Assembly (NCBI GenBank): GCA_038025085.1
Contig: CM076151.1
Coordinates: 5,631,001 to 5,695,000, forward strand
From: Tetragonia tetragonoides
Lineage: Eukaryota; Streptophyta; Magnoliopsida; Caryophyllales; Aizoaceae
Reading direction: 5' to 3'
DNA length: 64,000 nucleotides
The notes under the pieces: model-generated
Database searches by the model: none
Told to the model about the DNA's origin: nothing
The model's input: only the letters and a program-made list of their open reading frames with translations
Program-made: the position numbers and the translations under genes
Shown here: piece after piece, positions 49,701-60,500 of the stretch
How positions within the stretch are numbered: position 1 is the first letter of the stretch
Layout: every line of letters begins with the position of its first letter

Positions 49701-51089
49701 AAGAACATGCACTAATGCACTGCAGGTGGTAAAGTAGGCTAGATCAGAAAGAATATGTCTCATCCCATGATCCCATCAAATGTATTAGTAAAGTTCATAC
49801 AAATTAAACACCATTGAACCCGCTTCCTAAGACAATCATTACCAAAACCAAACTCTCTTCCCCCATCACCCGACCAAACTTGTATGCTCCAAAATTGACC
49901 TCGAAAGCATATAAACAAACACAACTACACCCCTCCCAACATCCTCTTCGACCCAAAAGCAGGCATTTAAACTTGTATCACTCTCAGATGTTCGGTTCAC
50001 TTCGAAACAGAACCCCAATCAATTACAATTCGTTTGTTTACCATACTAGCATACCATATGTGATATATTTCCTGTCATAATTTCCATCCTAATTCCAAAG
50101 ATCAGAAATCACTAGCTACCAATTTCAACATCAAAACTAATATCAACCCAATAAGAACAGTGCTAATCTAAAACCCAAGTCTAAAATCACAACCAAAACA
50201 CTCAAAATTAGTAAATTACAATAGAATTGATAATTCAAACCTGAAATTGAGTCATAATAAGATAAGACCCAAGCCTCTTCCTGGACTCGCCACCAGGAGC
50301 ACTCCCAGAGGAGAGAGAAAGCGACTTAATAATGGGCAAGAAAACACCACCCGCCCTCGCAGTAGTACTAGGCATAGCAGGAGCAATAAGCGCTTCACTA
50401 AACGTCAAGCCATAAGACAAACCCAAAGTACTCTTCCCTAACCATTTGACGAAATAGGTAGCAATTCGATCACCGAGACCGGTTTTGACGAATCCACGAG
50501 CGAAGAAGAAAGAGATGACGATGAGCCAGATGACTTCATTAGTGAAGGCGCAAAATGCAGTTGCGAATGGGAGGGTTTTGGTTAGGATTGATGTTGTTAG
50601 GCCTAGAAAAGCCCATGCTCCGACTGGAAGTGGGCTCAATACAAGCCCGGCTATGGTGGACATGAAAATGGCGAGAAGTTGCCATGCTTGAAGGGTTAGG
50701 TCGACCGGTTTGGGGATTGCGAAGCGGAGGATTAAGCCGATGGCAACGGAGATTACGAGAGGGATGAGTTTGGCGCCTTCTGGGGGTTGAGGTTTGGAAG
50801 CAATGGCGGGGGATTGGGAAGCATTGAGGGGTTTGAGAGCGAGAAGGGGTTTGGAGGAGAGAGAATGAGAATGAGAGAAGAGAGAGGGTTTAGGGTTAGA
50901 GTTAGGGTTAGGGTTAGGGTTAGGGGAGGAGAGAGAAAGGGAAGGGGAAGGGGATGATCGGAGACGGAGGTGGGGGCGGTGACGGTGGTGGAGGAAGGTG
51001 GCGGAGCGAGAGGTGAGAGAGGATGAGGAGAGAGAAAATGAGGTGGTGGTAGTGGTGGAGGAGAGAGAGTGGAGAGCTAAGCTCTCCAT
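46746..51089 (-). CDS. DIT2: Plastid dicarboxylate translocator, DiT2 type (glutamate/malate)
   Basis: Four exons on the minus strand: 51089-50241, 48281-47968, 47409-46961, 46861-46746. Phases match and give 575 residues, as in known plant DiT proteins. Residues 1-110 are a Ser-rich transit region. The DASS-family transporter domain follows from GAKLIPLVISVAIGL, with about 12 hydrophobic helices, PLPVGAWAFLGLT, NEVIWLIVISFFFARGF, CAGSSSALFLTAAAQNLL and a C-terminus FWWKILGLY. Exon 2 with CAG.SSALFLTAAAQN is of the DiT2 (glutamate/malate) kind and unlike DiT1 (2-oxoglutarate/malate); I make that choice from memory of the families. The protein sits in the inner envelope and exports glutamate in photorespiratory ammonium recycling. 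The frame extends 23 codons upstream of the chosen ATG, so the start is uncertain. Intron 1 is about 2 kb. Confidence 0.92.
50886..50926 (-). repeat. Telomere-like (TTAGGG)n within DiT2 exon 1
   Basis: The plus strand reads GGGTTTAGGGTTAGAG and then four TTAGGG-type hexamers. On the coding strand this gives an alternating Asn-Pro run in the transit region. Confidence 0.9.
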
Positions 51090-52372
51090 TGTTGAGGGTG
51101 GAATGGAGGAGAGAGAGTGGAGAATTGAGATCGCTGAGAGATGAAGCGGAGGGTTCAATGTGAGGAGGGAAATGGGAGATTGAGAGGTGGCATTGTGAAT
51201 CTGTGAGACCGTCCACTGGTATTCTTTTTTATTTTCGGGGATTTTGTTTTTTTGTTTTTTATTTTACTAAAAACTTTAAATTATGCTTATAAAATCTAAG
51301 GTTTGGGAGAGCAGGTGGTTTTTTTGGCCTTTTGGGCAGGTCTGTGGTAGGGAACCGGCGACTCGCTGGGCTTCGCAATGGCTAATTGCCCTTTTCGTTT
51401 TTTGCTCCAAAAATTGAAGAAAACAAAAGAAGAATGGAACAAGAAAAAGTCTTTGTGAGTTGTGAAATGGAATGACATGCACGATCTTTTCTTTCCATCT
51501 ATAATTTTGTTTTATGAATCTTGATTTTTTTTAAGGGTAAGATAATAGAGAAGTTTAGTAGTCTGAAATTCTAACTCAAGAGAGTAAGAGCGATCCCAAA
51601 TATAAATGTCTTTAAGTGTATAACTTAGCGTTGTCACTCAATTAATAATCATTTGTCTTTGTCTTTGAGAAGAAAACAAAAAATCAACTGTGTTTCCTAT
51701 AAAAAAAAATATGATAAATAAACTGGTTATAATGGACTAAACATCTATATAAGTATATAACAATAATAAGTGTACCTATATATAGCCCTCAAGCTTGAAT
51801 AATCTCCTTACTCCATCTCTAATAATAGTACATTTGCGTTCACGGTCATACATACGTTTGGAGTTATGACTAAATGGTCTCAAGTTTGCAGTATATATAG
51901 AGAAAACTATTATGACAAATCCAAGGCAAGGATAATTTCTCATGCCTTGACTCCCAAAAAAAATATAGTGAGGATAATAGGACTTGACAAAGACTTAATT
52001 ATTCATGTAAACTAATACACTTGCTTCTTCTATACTCAACCATCCTAAAATTTCCTGTTAAAAACTAAGGATATAGATCATTTGATTTATCCCTTCATCT
52101 TTTCTTGGTTGTTGATTTTTTATTTATTTATTTATTATTTTATTTTGCCTAGTCTTGATAATTGTTGACTTGTTGTGACCAATTATGGCTCATGGACATA
52201 ACAACAAACAAACTATAGAAACACAACATAATGAACATAATTAAGTACATAAATGAAACAAAAAAAACTTATATGAGTCGGTCTTAATGTGAGGCGTCTC
52301 AAACAAATATGACATTACACTAACATCATATTTGGCTATAAAGGTAGCTTCATATTAAGGCGTCCAGTAGAT
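51090..52372. other. Region between the two DiT-like first exons
   Basis: It should hold the DiT2 promoter near 51100-51300. I searched the minus strand for the second, third and fourth DiT exons of the upstream copy and found none. Confidence 0.6.
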
Positions 52373-52630
52373 CTTGTGTGGACTTAGTCTACTATGGACC
52401 AAGTATTTTTGAGGGGCGGCTCCAGGTGAAGTAGGGGGGTGGCTCCAGGTAAAGTAAGGGGTGACTCCAGGTGAAGTAGGGGTGGTGCCAGGTGAAGTAG
52501 GGGTGGTGCCAAGTATAAATTTGAGGGTGACTCCAGGTGAAGTAGGGGTGACTCCACTTTTAGAGGAGGTGACTCCATCCTCCAGGTGAAGTATGGGGTA
52601 ACTCCAAGTATTGGTCCACCATGAACTATT
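52373..52630. mobile_element. TIR-bounded minisatellite element, copy 2
   Basis: Starts CTTGTGTGGACTTAGTCTAC and ends near TTGGTCCACCATG, with tandem GACTCCAGGTGAAGTAGGGG units inside. It is the reverse orientation of the element at 11650-11974. The right end is more decayed. Confidence 0.75.
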
Positions 52631-52808
52631 TTTCCCCTCAAAAAAAAAGGGGAAAAAAAAAAAAAAAAAAAAAACTCTACATAGTTAGTATATACTCCCA
52701 TCACTATCATGCCAAGCACAGAATTATCCCATACAACCCAAAATTCAAATTCCAACGAAGCATCAGGATAATAAAATTAAAACAAAAAAAAAAAAAAAAA
52801 AAACAAAC

Positions 52809-53597
52809 CTGCAGTTGAACCATAACAAGATATGAACCAAGCTTCTTAGCAGACTTTTTATCATACGGCAAACTCCCACTACTAATCGCAACCGACTTAA
52901 TAACCGGACTAAACACACCCCCAGCTCTAGCCGTTGAGCTAGGTATAGCACCCGCTACGACCGCCTCACACAAAACCAACCCATACGACAACCCAAGTGT
53001 CTTTTTACCCAACAACCGAATAAACAAATTCGCAACCCGGTCACCAAGCCCGGTTTTCACGAACCCACGAGAAAAGAAAAATGCTACCACTATTAACCAT
53101 ATCACTTCATTTGTTAATGCTGTAAACGCCTCTCCAAACGACAGCGTTTTCGTGATGACGGTTAATGTTAGGCAAATAAATGACCAAGCACCAACCGGTA
53201 ATGGTGCCAGAACCAGACCGGTTATTGTGGTTATGAATAGAGAAAGGAGTTGCCATGCTTGAGCCGTGACGTCAGCCGGTTTGGGGATTGCGAACCGGAT
53301 TATTAGACCGGTTGTGAGACAGATTACGAGTGGGATTGGTTTGGCGCCCTTCCAGGTACAGTGAGTGAACCGCGGTCTGAACCGGGTTCTTGGGAGTATT
53401 GGGTTCGGGTTATCATCATTCGGCGTTGAATTTTGTTGTTGGTGTTGGGAGATTTCTTCCATTAGGGTTGTGGAGGAGAGAGAAAGTGGGAGTAGTGGCT
53501 CTTTGTTGTTGTTACCTCCATTTCGATGATGGGTTGTATCGCCATCAATCTTTTCTTTGGGGTCCAAAAAGGGCCAAACTAGATCATCAGTTGCCAT
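52809..53597 (-). CDS. DiT-like first exon without further exons (partial gene or alternative first exon)
   Basis: A 263-codon open exon that reads the first half of a DiT protein: GAKPIPLVICLTTGLIIRFA, PLPVGAWSF, NEVIWLIVVAFFFSRGF, SSTARAGGVFSPVIKS, ending at MVQLQ followed by a GT donor. It aligns with DiT2 exon 1 from its transporter domain to the donor, and both end in phase 0. No matching exon 2-4 lies between here and the DiT2 gene 1.7 kb downstream on the same strand. The N-terminus (MATDDLVWPFLDPKEK..) is acidic and not like a chloroplast transit peptide. No stop or frameshift is seen. It is either a truncated tandem duplicate or an upstream exon that could splice to DiT2 exon 2. Confidence 0.75.
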
Positions 53598-53972
53598 GAT
53601 AATTGCTGTTTGTTACTTGAATTTGTTACAACACCATGCAATAACAAACCACCTTTTTATGGGTAAGATGGAAATTTTGGGATTTTTTTTGTTGGTTTTA
53701 GTTGGGACAAGAAAACCGATGAAGATTAACAGCCCATATATCATTATATTACAATAATTTGATATATATTGTATATATTTTCTGGTACTACTATATGATG
53801 AATTGCAAGTTGCAAATGGTTAGCTTAGCTGGTTTTGGTTTTCTACATATGAAGATAGGAACATGAACGTGGCATAATAATATGGGTGATAGCAACATAC
53901 ATGTTTTGAATATTTTTTAAGATTTTGTGTTTTGATTCTTGGTCACAAGAGTAGAGGGGAGAAGCTTCGTGG
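53598..53972. other. Upstream region of the lone DiT-like exon
   Basis: AT-rich, with TATATATTGTATATATT near 53761-53778. No other feature recognised. Confidence 0.4.
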
Positions 53973-53981
53973 TATAATTTA

Positions 53982-54869
53982 GAAAAATCTGGTGAAAATC
54001 ACTTTAAGTTTGAGTGAATTTGCCTAAAATTCTCTTAAGTTTTATCTTTGGCAGGTATCCCTTTAAAACTAAAAAAGGCTCTGCTTGACACCCCTTTCTC
54101 TCATTTTCGTCCAATTTATTATATAAACAGACCAATATACCCTCACGTAAACTGCACCTAAGTCACTTATATATATATCTAATAATTAACTCTCCCACGC
54201 CCGTAATTACTAATTACTCACCCAATTTACCCCCCTTTAATTGTTCCAAATCTTTTGTTTTCTCTCTCCTCTCACTTCCTCCCGTCTCAGTTCTCATTCA
54301 TTTCGCTCTATCCTTGTGCCACTTAGAACAACAATATCTACTTGATGCCAGATAATCTCTTCCTCCTAATTTGCTAAAATTTCTGTCAATAATTGATTTT
54401 GGTTTTCCTTATGCTTGATTTGATTTCTGTCAATATCTCAAAAGTAACAAGAAAAGGAGAGAAAAAATAGAAGATTTACCTCTACAATTGAGAGAAAAAG
54501 AGAGAGAAATTTGTCTTTAATATGCTGAGTTGGGTTTCGTGGAGATGGTAAAGAGATGAGTAGCAGAAGAAAGAGAAAAATATATGTTGCGGGTGTGGGT
54601 GCGGGTGTGGGTGGGGGTGAGGGATTTTAAACTTATAAAGTCAAATCATAATTAACTGGGTAATTAGTCAAATCGGCAAATAATTGGGGTAAAATTAGAC
54701 AATAAGTGACTCACGTGTTGTGCACGTGAGGGTATATTAGTCTGTTTGTTCAAAAAATTGGACGAGCAAGAAGTTTTTTAGTTTTAAGGGGATATCTGTC
54801 AAAGATTAAAATTTAATGGGGTTCTGAGCAAGTTCACCTAAACTTAAGGTGGTTTTCACCAAATTTTCC
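53982..54869. mobile_element. Foldback MULE-like element 2
   Basis: GAAAAATCTGGTGAAAATCAC at the left and the inverted GGAAAATTTGGTGAAAACCAC at the right begin arms that match over about 200 bp, including GGGTATATT and ACAGAC segments. The exact 9-bp repeat TATAATTTA flanks it at 53973-53981 and 54870-54878. The interior is CT-rich then G-rich (GTGGGTGCGGGTGTGGGTGG). No transposase. Confidence 0.88.
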
Positions 54870-54878
54870 TATAATTTA

Positions 54879-56029
54879 ATCAAATCTTAAGATTGGATCT
54901 AGCTAGTCTTCTTACACAAACATATGATCATATGAATATGATGAGCAAGTCTTATGTAAGATCAACTCACAATAAAAACTACGATAAGGTCGTTTTAAAC
55001 AAGTTTTTGTGTATGAGTATATATTATTTAGCTGAAAATAATAGATTTTAAAAAATTAACTTTCTTTTTAGCAATCTAACAAAGTAATAATGATTGTTAG
55101 TGGCGCGGCGGATCGACAAAGCCACATGATATATGTTAAATATTGGCTATTGCATATCTAGCTCTTATCTGTATAATCTTAAATCATTGATGTGAATAAA
55201 TGTGATTTCTACAAAGCGCAATCTCATTCAAAGTTGGATAATATAGTATTACTTGAAAAACAAAAGTTTCCTGTATAGTTGTTTTTCATCAACTTTTTTT
55301 TTTGGTGAATGTTTTTCATCAGCTTTAAATGTATTATTATTATCATCAACTAGTGTTGGTTACATTGTGAAAGTAATGCAACTCGATACGAGTAATTTTG
55401 TAATTAAAGTAATGTTCAAGTAATTTGTAAGAATTAAGACATTATAAAAGTGGGAATTTAGAAGTATCATACATAATCATATAAGGTTGAGGGTTTTATT
55501 TCTATTCATTACTTTTTGTGACCTTTTTAAGATTAAAAAATAAATAAATGTGGTTTTTAAAATTTACGTACTATATGAAATCATGACTTTGTTAATCTAT
55601 TATCGTTTATAAAGTCTTAGCCTGGTGGTTATGATTAAGTGCTTTGAGGTGTTGAATATTTTTTTATTGGGTTTGCGACGCCTGGCCCAATTCCATAGTA
55701 GCCCACTTATCAAAGTAGATAAGTAAACAAGTTGAGTAATCCAAATCAATGTACATTTCTCATCCATCCTAGGCTGGGCTGTTAGCCCTTTAAATAGAGT
55801 AGTAAGTATTTCTTGCTTGCCAAAAAATGCATTTGAACAGATATTCGCTTTTTCGGTTTGTTTTAAATCTGATATGTATCCGCTATGCTAAAAACTAGTA
55901 ACTAGTAATTTTGTCATTGTGGTTCCACATGGAGTACTAGCATACAGAGATTTGATGCGCTCGCACTCGAAAATAATTTTAAGTGTGGTATTCCCATACT
56001 CGATAAAAACTACGAAAGCTATCGGAGAG
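54879..56029. other. AT-rich intergenic DNA
   Basis: No gene recognised. At about 54940-55020 lies a shortened copy of the MITE family found at 56030-56937 (AAGTCTTATGTAAGATC..GTTTTAAACAAG). Confidence 0.45.
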
Positions 56030-56100
56030 AGTAAGTCTTGTGTGAGACCAATTCACGGAAAAATGAGGTCACTATTTAGCAATATAGGGGTAATTTATTA

Positions 56101-56581
56101 TGGCCTTGTTTGGTAATTAGTGAATTGGGGCAAAATTAGTGGATTGGGGCCAATTAGAGGATTTGACTAGCGAATCCGCTAATTTAAGGTGTTTGGTAAA
56201 TAGCGGATTGGGCCGAATCCGCTAATTTCGAATCCGCTAAAAAAGTAGTGGATTCAAGTTAGAGGTTTGCAATTTATTAACTAAATGACATGATTATCCA
56301 CAACTTGGCATGAATTACAAGGGTTGCCACTATTTAAATAAAAGCCTTTCCCATTGCAAACCCTTTTTGTTCATCTGCCGTTTTTTTTACAGTAGGTTTC
56401 TTTCTTCTATTTTATTCAACTTTTTCTTCTTCCTTCACCCTTCCTTCCATTTTCTCTTATTTTCTTTAATTTCTCCATGTATACAGAGCACTTAGGAGGC
56501 ATCAAGAAGAAAAAAGGTCCATCACTTGGACAACAACAATAATAATAATAGTAATGGTAGTAGTAATAGTAGTAGTAGTAG

Positions 56582-56662
<81 letters not shown>

Positions 56663-56851
56663 TTTCTTTTTAGTCATTTTACATCTTCAACTAACTACCC
56701 GCTAAATCTCATCAGCTAATTTACCAAACACATTTTTACAAATCAGCTAATACAATCCTCTGGTCAAATCAGCTAATACATCCTCTGGTCAAATCTGCTA
56801 ATGCAATCCGCTATTAGCTATCCGCTATCCGCTGATTGCCAAACAATGCCA
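56101..56851. mobile_element. Tourist-like MITE (inner element)
   Basis: Ends TGGCCTTGTTTGGTAATTAG and the inverted TGGCATTGTTTGGCAATCAG are flanked by TA. Sub-terminal repeats of AATCCGCTAATTT and its inverted form occur on both sides. It contains the (TAA)n tract. Target preference TA leaves it open whether this is Harbinger-like or mariner-like. Confidence 0.75.
56582..56660 (+). repeat. (TAA)n microsatellite
   Basis: About 25 units of ATA/TAA, preceded by interrupted GTA and AAT units from 56530. Confidence 0.95.
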
Positions 56852-56973
56852 TAAGTCATGGCCCCTATTTTACTAAAAAGTAACTCTCATATCACCAAAA
56901 GTTACGCAAAAACCGTCTTAAATAAGTTTTTGTGTCGGAGAAAAGAATAGCTTTAAACCATATATATTTAGGC

Positions 56974-57120
56974 GAGTTTGGATCCTCTTGCAGTCCCCTC
57001 TCTCAATCATTTTCTCACTTTCTCTCTACTCCCCAACTCTCCAAACCTCCAAAATTCCCCCTATTTACAAAGAAAACAACAGAGAGTGATTCTCTACGGT
57101 ACCGCAGAGGATCCAGACCC
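56974..57120. mobile_element. Small MULE-type MITE upstream of RIBA
   Basis: Ends GAGTTTGGATCCTCTTGC and inverted GGGTCTGGATCCTCTGC are flanked by an exact 9-bp repeat TATTTAGGC (56965-56973 and 57121-57129). The interior is CT-rich. Confidence 0.85.
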
Positions 57121-57129
57121 TATTTAGGC

Positions 57130-57510
57130 AGCTTCCATCTTGGTGTCTGTCTACCAACTCATCAAATTAAAGCGTTCTATCCATTTTGACGAAAAAAAAA
57201 GTAGTCGTGTTTGAATTCTTATTCAACCATTTCATTTCATACTTTCATTCATCTGAATCTAGATTAGTCCATATCATCGTATATGCTTGCATCACCCGCG
57301 AGCAACTAACAAAAACCCACTAGTTTATCTTTTTTATTGTCACCCTCGCGTTTCTTCGCAATTTCTTCACCGCCTTTCTGTAAACTTTTTTGCTCCACCA
57401 AATCTTCATCACATCATCCTTAATTTAATAAAAGGGTGAGCAGATTTTTGCAGAGAAATATTGGTTGTATCAATTTAAGACATCAAGCTCTTCTGGGTTT
57501 CTTCAGAATC
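57130..57510 (+). promoter_or_regulatory. RIBA promoter and 5' leader region
   Basis: The 380 bp before the RIBA ATG contain CT- and TC-rich leader-like sequence from about 57335. I find no convincing TATA box. Confidence 0.45.
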
Positions 57511-60500
57511 ATGGCATCTCTTAATCTATCTCCTCCTACTGCTGCTCTCTGCCATTCACAGTATGTTCTTCTCTCTCCTTCTCTTTCTCTTTATCCTGGG
57601 TTTCTTTAATTTAGTGTTTTTGTTCTCTATGTTAATAGCAATTAGTAATTGGTTGGAAGATGAAATTTTGCAATTTTAGCTTGTGGGTTTGATTGATTGG
57701 TTGGTTTTTTGGGTTTAATTGTTTTTCATTTTTCTGGGTTTCAATTCTTTTTGTGTACCTATTAGATTTTCTAAATTGGTTGGTCTTTGAAAGCCTGTGA
57801 TGTTATGGAGTAATCTCTAGTTGGTTGCTGTGGATGATATGGTAGAGCTATTGAAGGTGGGATGAAGCTGATCCGAGGCTCAAATTCTTAAAAAAAGAAA
57901 GAATTTTGGGAGAGATTATAGTTGTTTGGTTTGTTTGAGGAATTGGGAAGCTTTATTCACTAATCATAGAGAATTTGGTGGAGCTTTCTTGTGGAAGGAA
58001 TGAAGGATCATGGTTTCACATATGTTTTGGGTTTATTCCTGGCTTATTTATTATATACTTGTAGGACTTTCTATATTATCCTTGTTATTTCTTGAATTTT
58101 TGTTAGAAAGTTGAATCATTTACCAATTTAATCTGAGTTTGTGATGATAATGAAGCGACATTGCTTATAAGCAGGGAAGAGTTAGTTTTTGAACTATGTA
58201 TAAAATTTATTTAGAATTGATCCAAGTGTGTGCTGATGTTTGAAAATGGTGGTCAGCTTACAGCATGCCTTAGAGAAATTTCAGAGATTTTTCTCTCATG
58301 TTTGGCATGCGATTATATGCACAAGGCATGACAAAAGTCAAGCCCTGTTGTAAATGAAATACTGAAGTTGGCTTTCCCACACGCAGAGCTTGCATGAACC
58401 ATGACATGCGAAGTGGATTGCATTGCACCAAGCCAAGCTTGGCTGGAGGGTTGACATCAAACTTAGCTATGGTTTGTTTAGGAAGCAAATCATCCCGCAA
58501 GGTCAGGGGCAGATTTAGAACAAGGGCTGCTATTGTTTCTGGAGAAGGTGACCTCTTGTCTTTTTCCAGTAACAGTGATATGTTGGATGAAAGTGTTGTT
58601 GACAACGATCGGCCCATTGGGATTGAGATGCAATCTGATGCAGTAGCCTTGGGGGCACATGCAGCGGATACTGCCCCTACATCTGTCGGATTTGGAATAG
58701 ATAATGATGAATGTGATTTGGATCGCCCCACTGAAGGTTTTGCTTCCATCCCTGAGGCTATTGAAGATATTCGTCGTGGAAAGGTTTGTTCTCATTTGGA
58801 TTTCAGTTTTATACAAAATGAATGCCTGTTTACTCATTTCTATCATTGTGGGGCACTCACTGAGTAGAATGCTAAAGATATTCTGTCTGGTTCAATACCA
58901 CCGACAAATTGATTTTTAACTTTATGCTTATCAATGTTGCAGATAGTAATTGTTGTAGATGATGAAGACAGGGAAAATGAAGGAGATATGATAATGGCAG
59001 CAGAGCTTGTAACACCTAAGGCTATGGCCTTTTTTGTGAAGCATGGAACTGGCATTGTTTGTGTCAGTATGAAAGAGGAAGACCTGGAGAGGCTGCAACT
59101 CCCTCTGATGGTGGCAAGTAAGGATAATGAGGAGAAGCTTTCCACAGCATTTACAGTTACAGTGGTATGTGATTTGTTTCATGTTTAAACAAAGTTTAAA
59201 GCAAGTTATCAACCAGTTGTCAAAGAGTTTTCCGTGTATTGGATATACATAATGACAGTTAACATAGTCTTGGGAAGTGCACATATTTTCCGATTCTGTC
59301 TGAAATTATATTCATCTGTTATAGTATTTCAGCTGCCCTGCTTTTGCCTAGAGCTTTATTTTCATTTGTTTATTTGGTTTGCATTCAACTGTTTTCAAAT
59401 TCAATGTTCGTGTGGGTGTATCGGAAACAACCTCTCAACTAGCTGCGTACAAATGAACTTCCCCAGACCTCGTCTCGTTCTGTTATACTGGTACTCAAGC
59501 AGTTGCACCGCACTGGTTATGAAATTTGTAAAACATGTTGATAAACCTTGAAAGTTCTTATTGTATTTATGGATACCTTTGTCTGATGTGGTGTTTTATA
59601 TAGAGTTAGCTTCTTTTTAATATTCTCATCAGTCATACTGTCTTCTATTCTTGACCACCCCCTCACCCTAAACTCATTTGAAATTCTGTAGGATGCAAAA
59701 CATGGTACAACCACGGGTGTGTCAGCTCGTGATAGGGCAGTCACTGTTAAGGCGCTAGCATCAAGGAACTCCAAGCCTGAGGACTTTAACCGGCCTGGCC
59801 ATATCTTTCCATTGAAGTATAGGGAGGGAGGCGTCTTGAAGAGAGCTGGACACACGGAAGCTTCTGTTGATCTTTCTATGTTAGCTGGATTAGATCCTGT
59901 TTCAGTTATTTGTGAGATCGTGGATGATGATGGCTCAATGGCTAGGTTGCCCAGGCTTCGTGAATTTGCCCAAACGGAAAATCTCAAGATTGTATCTATT
60001 GCTGATCTGATACGGTATGTTATCAAAATTTTCATGTAGATCACCCCCATGACTATAGGATATCCTTTCTATTCTGGTATGCAGAGAAAAGAAATACAGT
60101 ACTTTTTTTTTGTGGAAGAAATTGGGACTAAGTAGTAGAATACGTAGAAAAGCTCCTTGTATTTAACGTGTTTATTTGATTTTTATTATGGGAATATTAT
60201 TTCAAATAACACAAGTTTTCATGCATGTGCAAATAATGACACAAACTTTTCCTTTTACTATCAGCGATAATATGATAAGGTTGCACTGATGCCATTGCAA
60301 TTTCCAGGTACCGGAGAAAAAGAGCCAAATTAATAGAACGTTCTTCTGCTGCAAGGATACCTACAATGTGGGGGCCTTTCACAGCCTACTGTTACAGGTC
60401 ACTCCTGGATGGTATAGAGCATATTGCTATGGTTAAAGTGAGTGTATTGGGAGAGTATCATTTTCATCTGCATTATGGCAACTCTCTGTTTTGTGATTAA

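Larger units (their letters stand above)
56030..56937. mobile_element. MITE interrupted by another MITE (outer element)
   Basis: The halves 56030-56100 (GTCTTGTGTGAGACC..AAATGAGGTCACTATTT) and 56852-56937 (ACTAAAAAGTAACTCTCAT..AAGTTTTTGTGT) join into one element of about 155 bp when 56101-56851 is removed. Related copies are near 18030-18210 and 54940-55020. Confidence 0.65.

Noticed and set aside
59517..60050. 177-codon minus-strand frame in RIBA
   Set aside because: Antisense to RIBA exon 4, whose sense reading has clear enzyme motifs.
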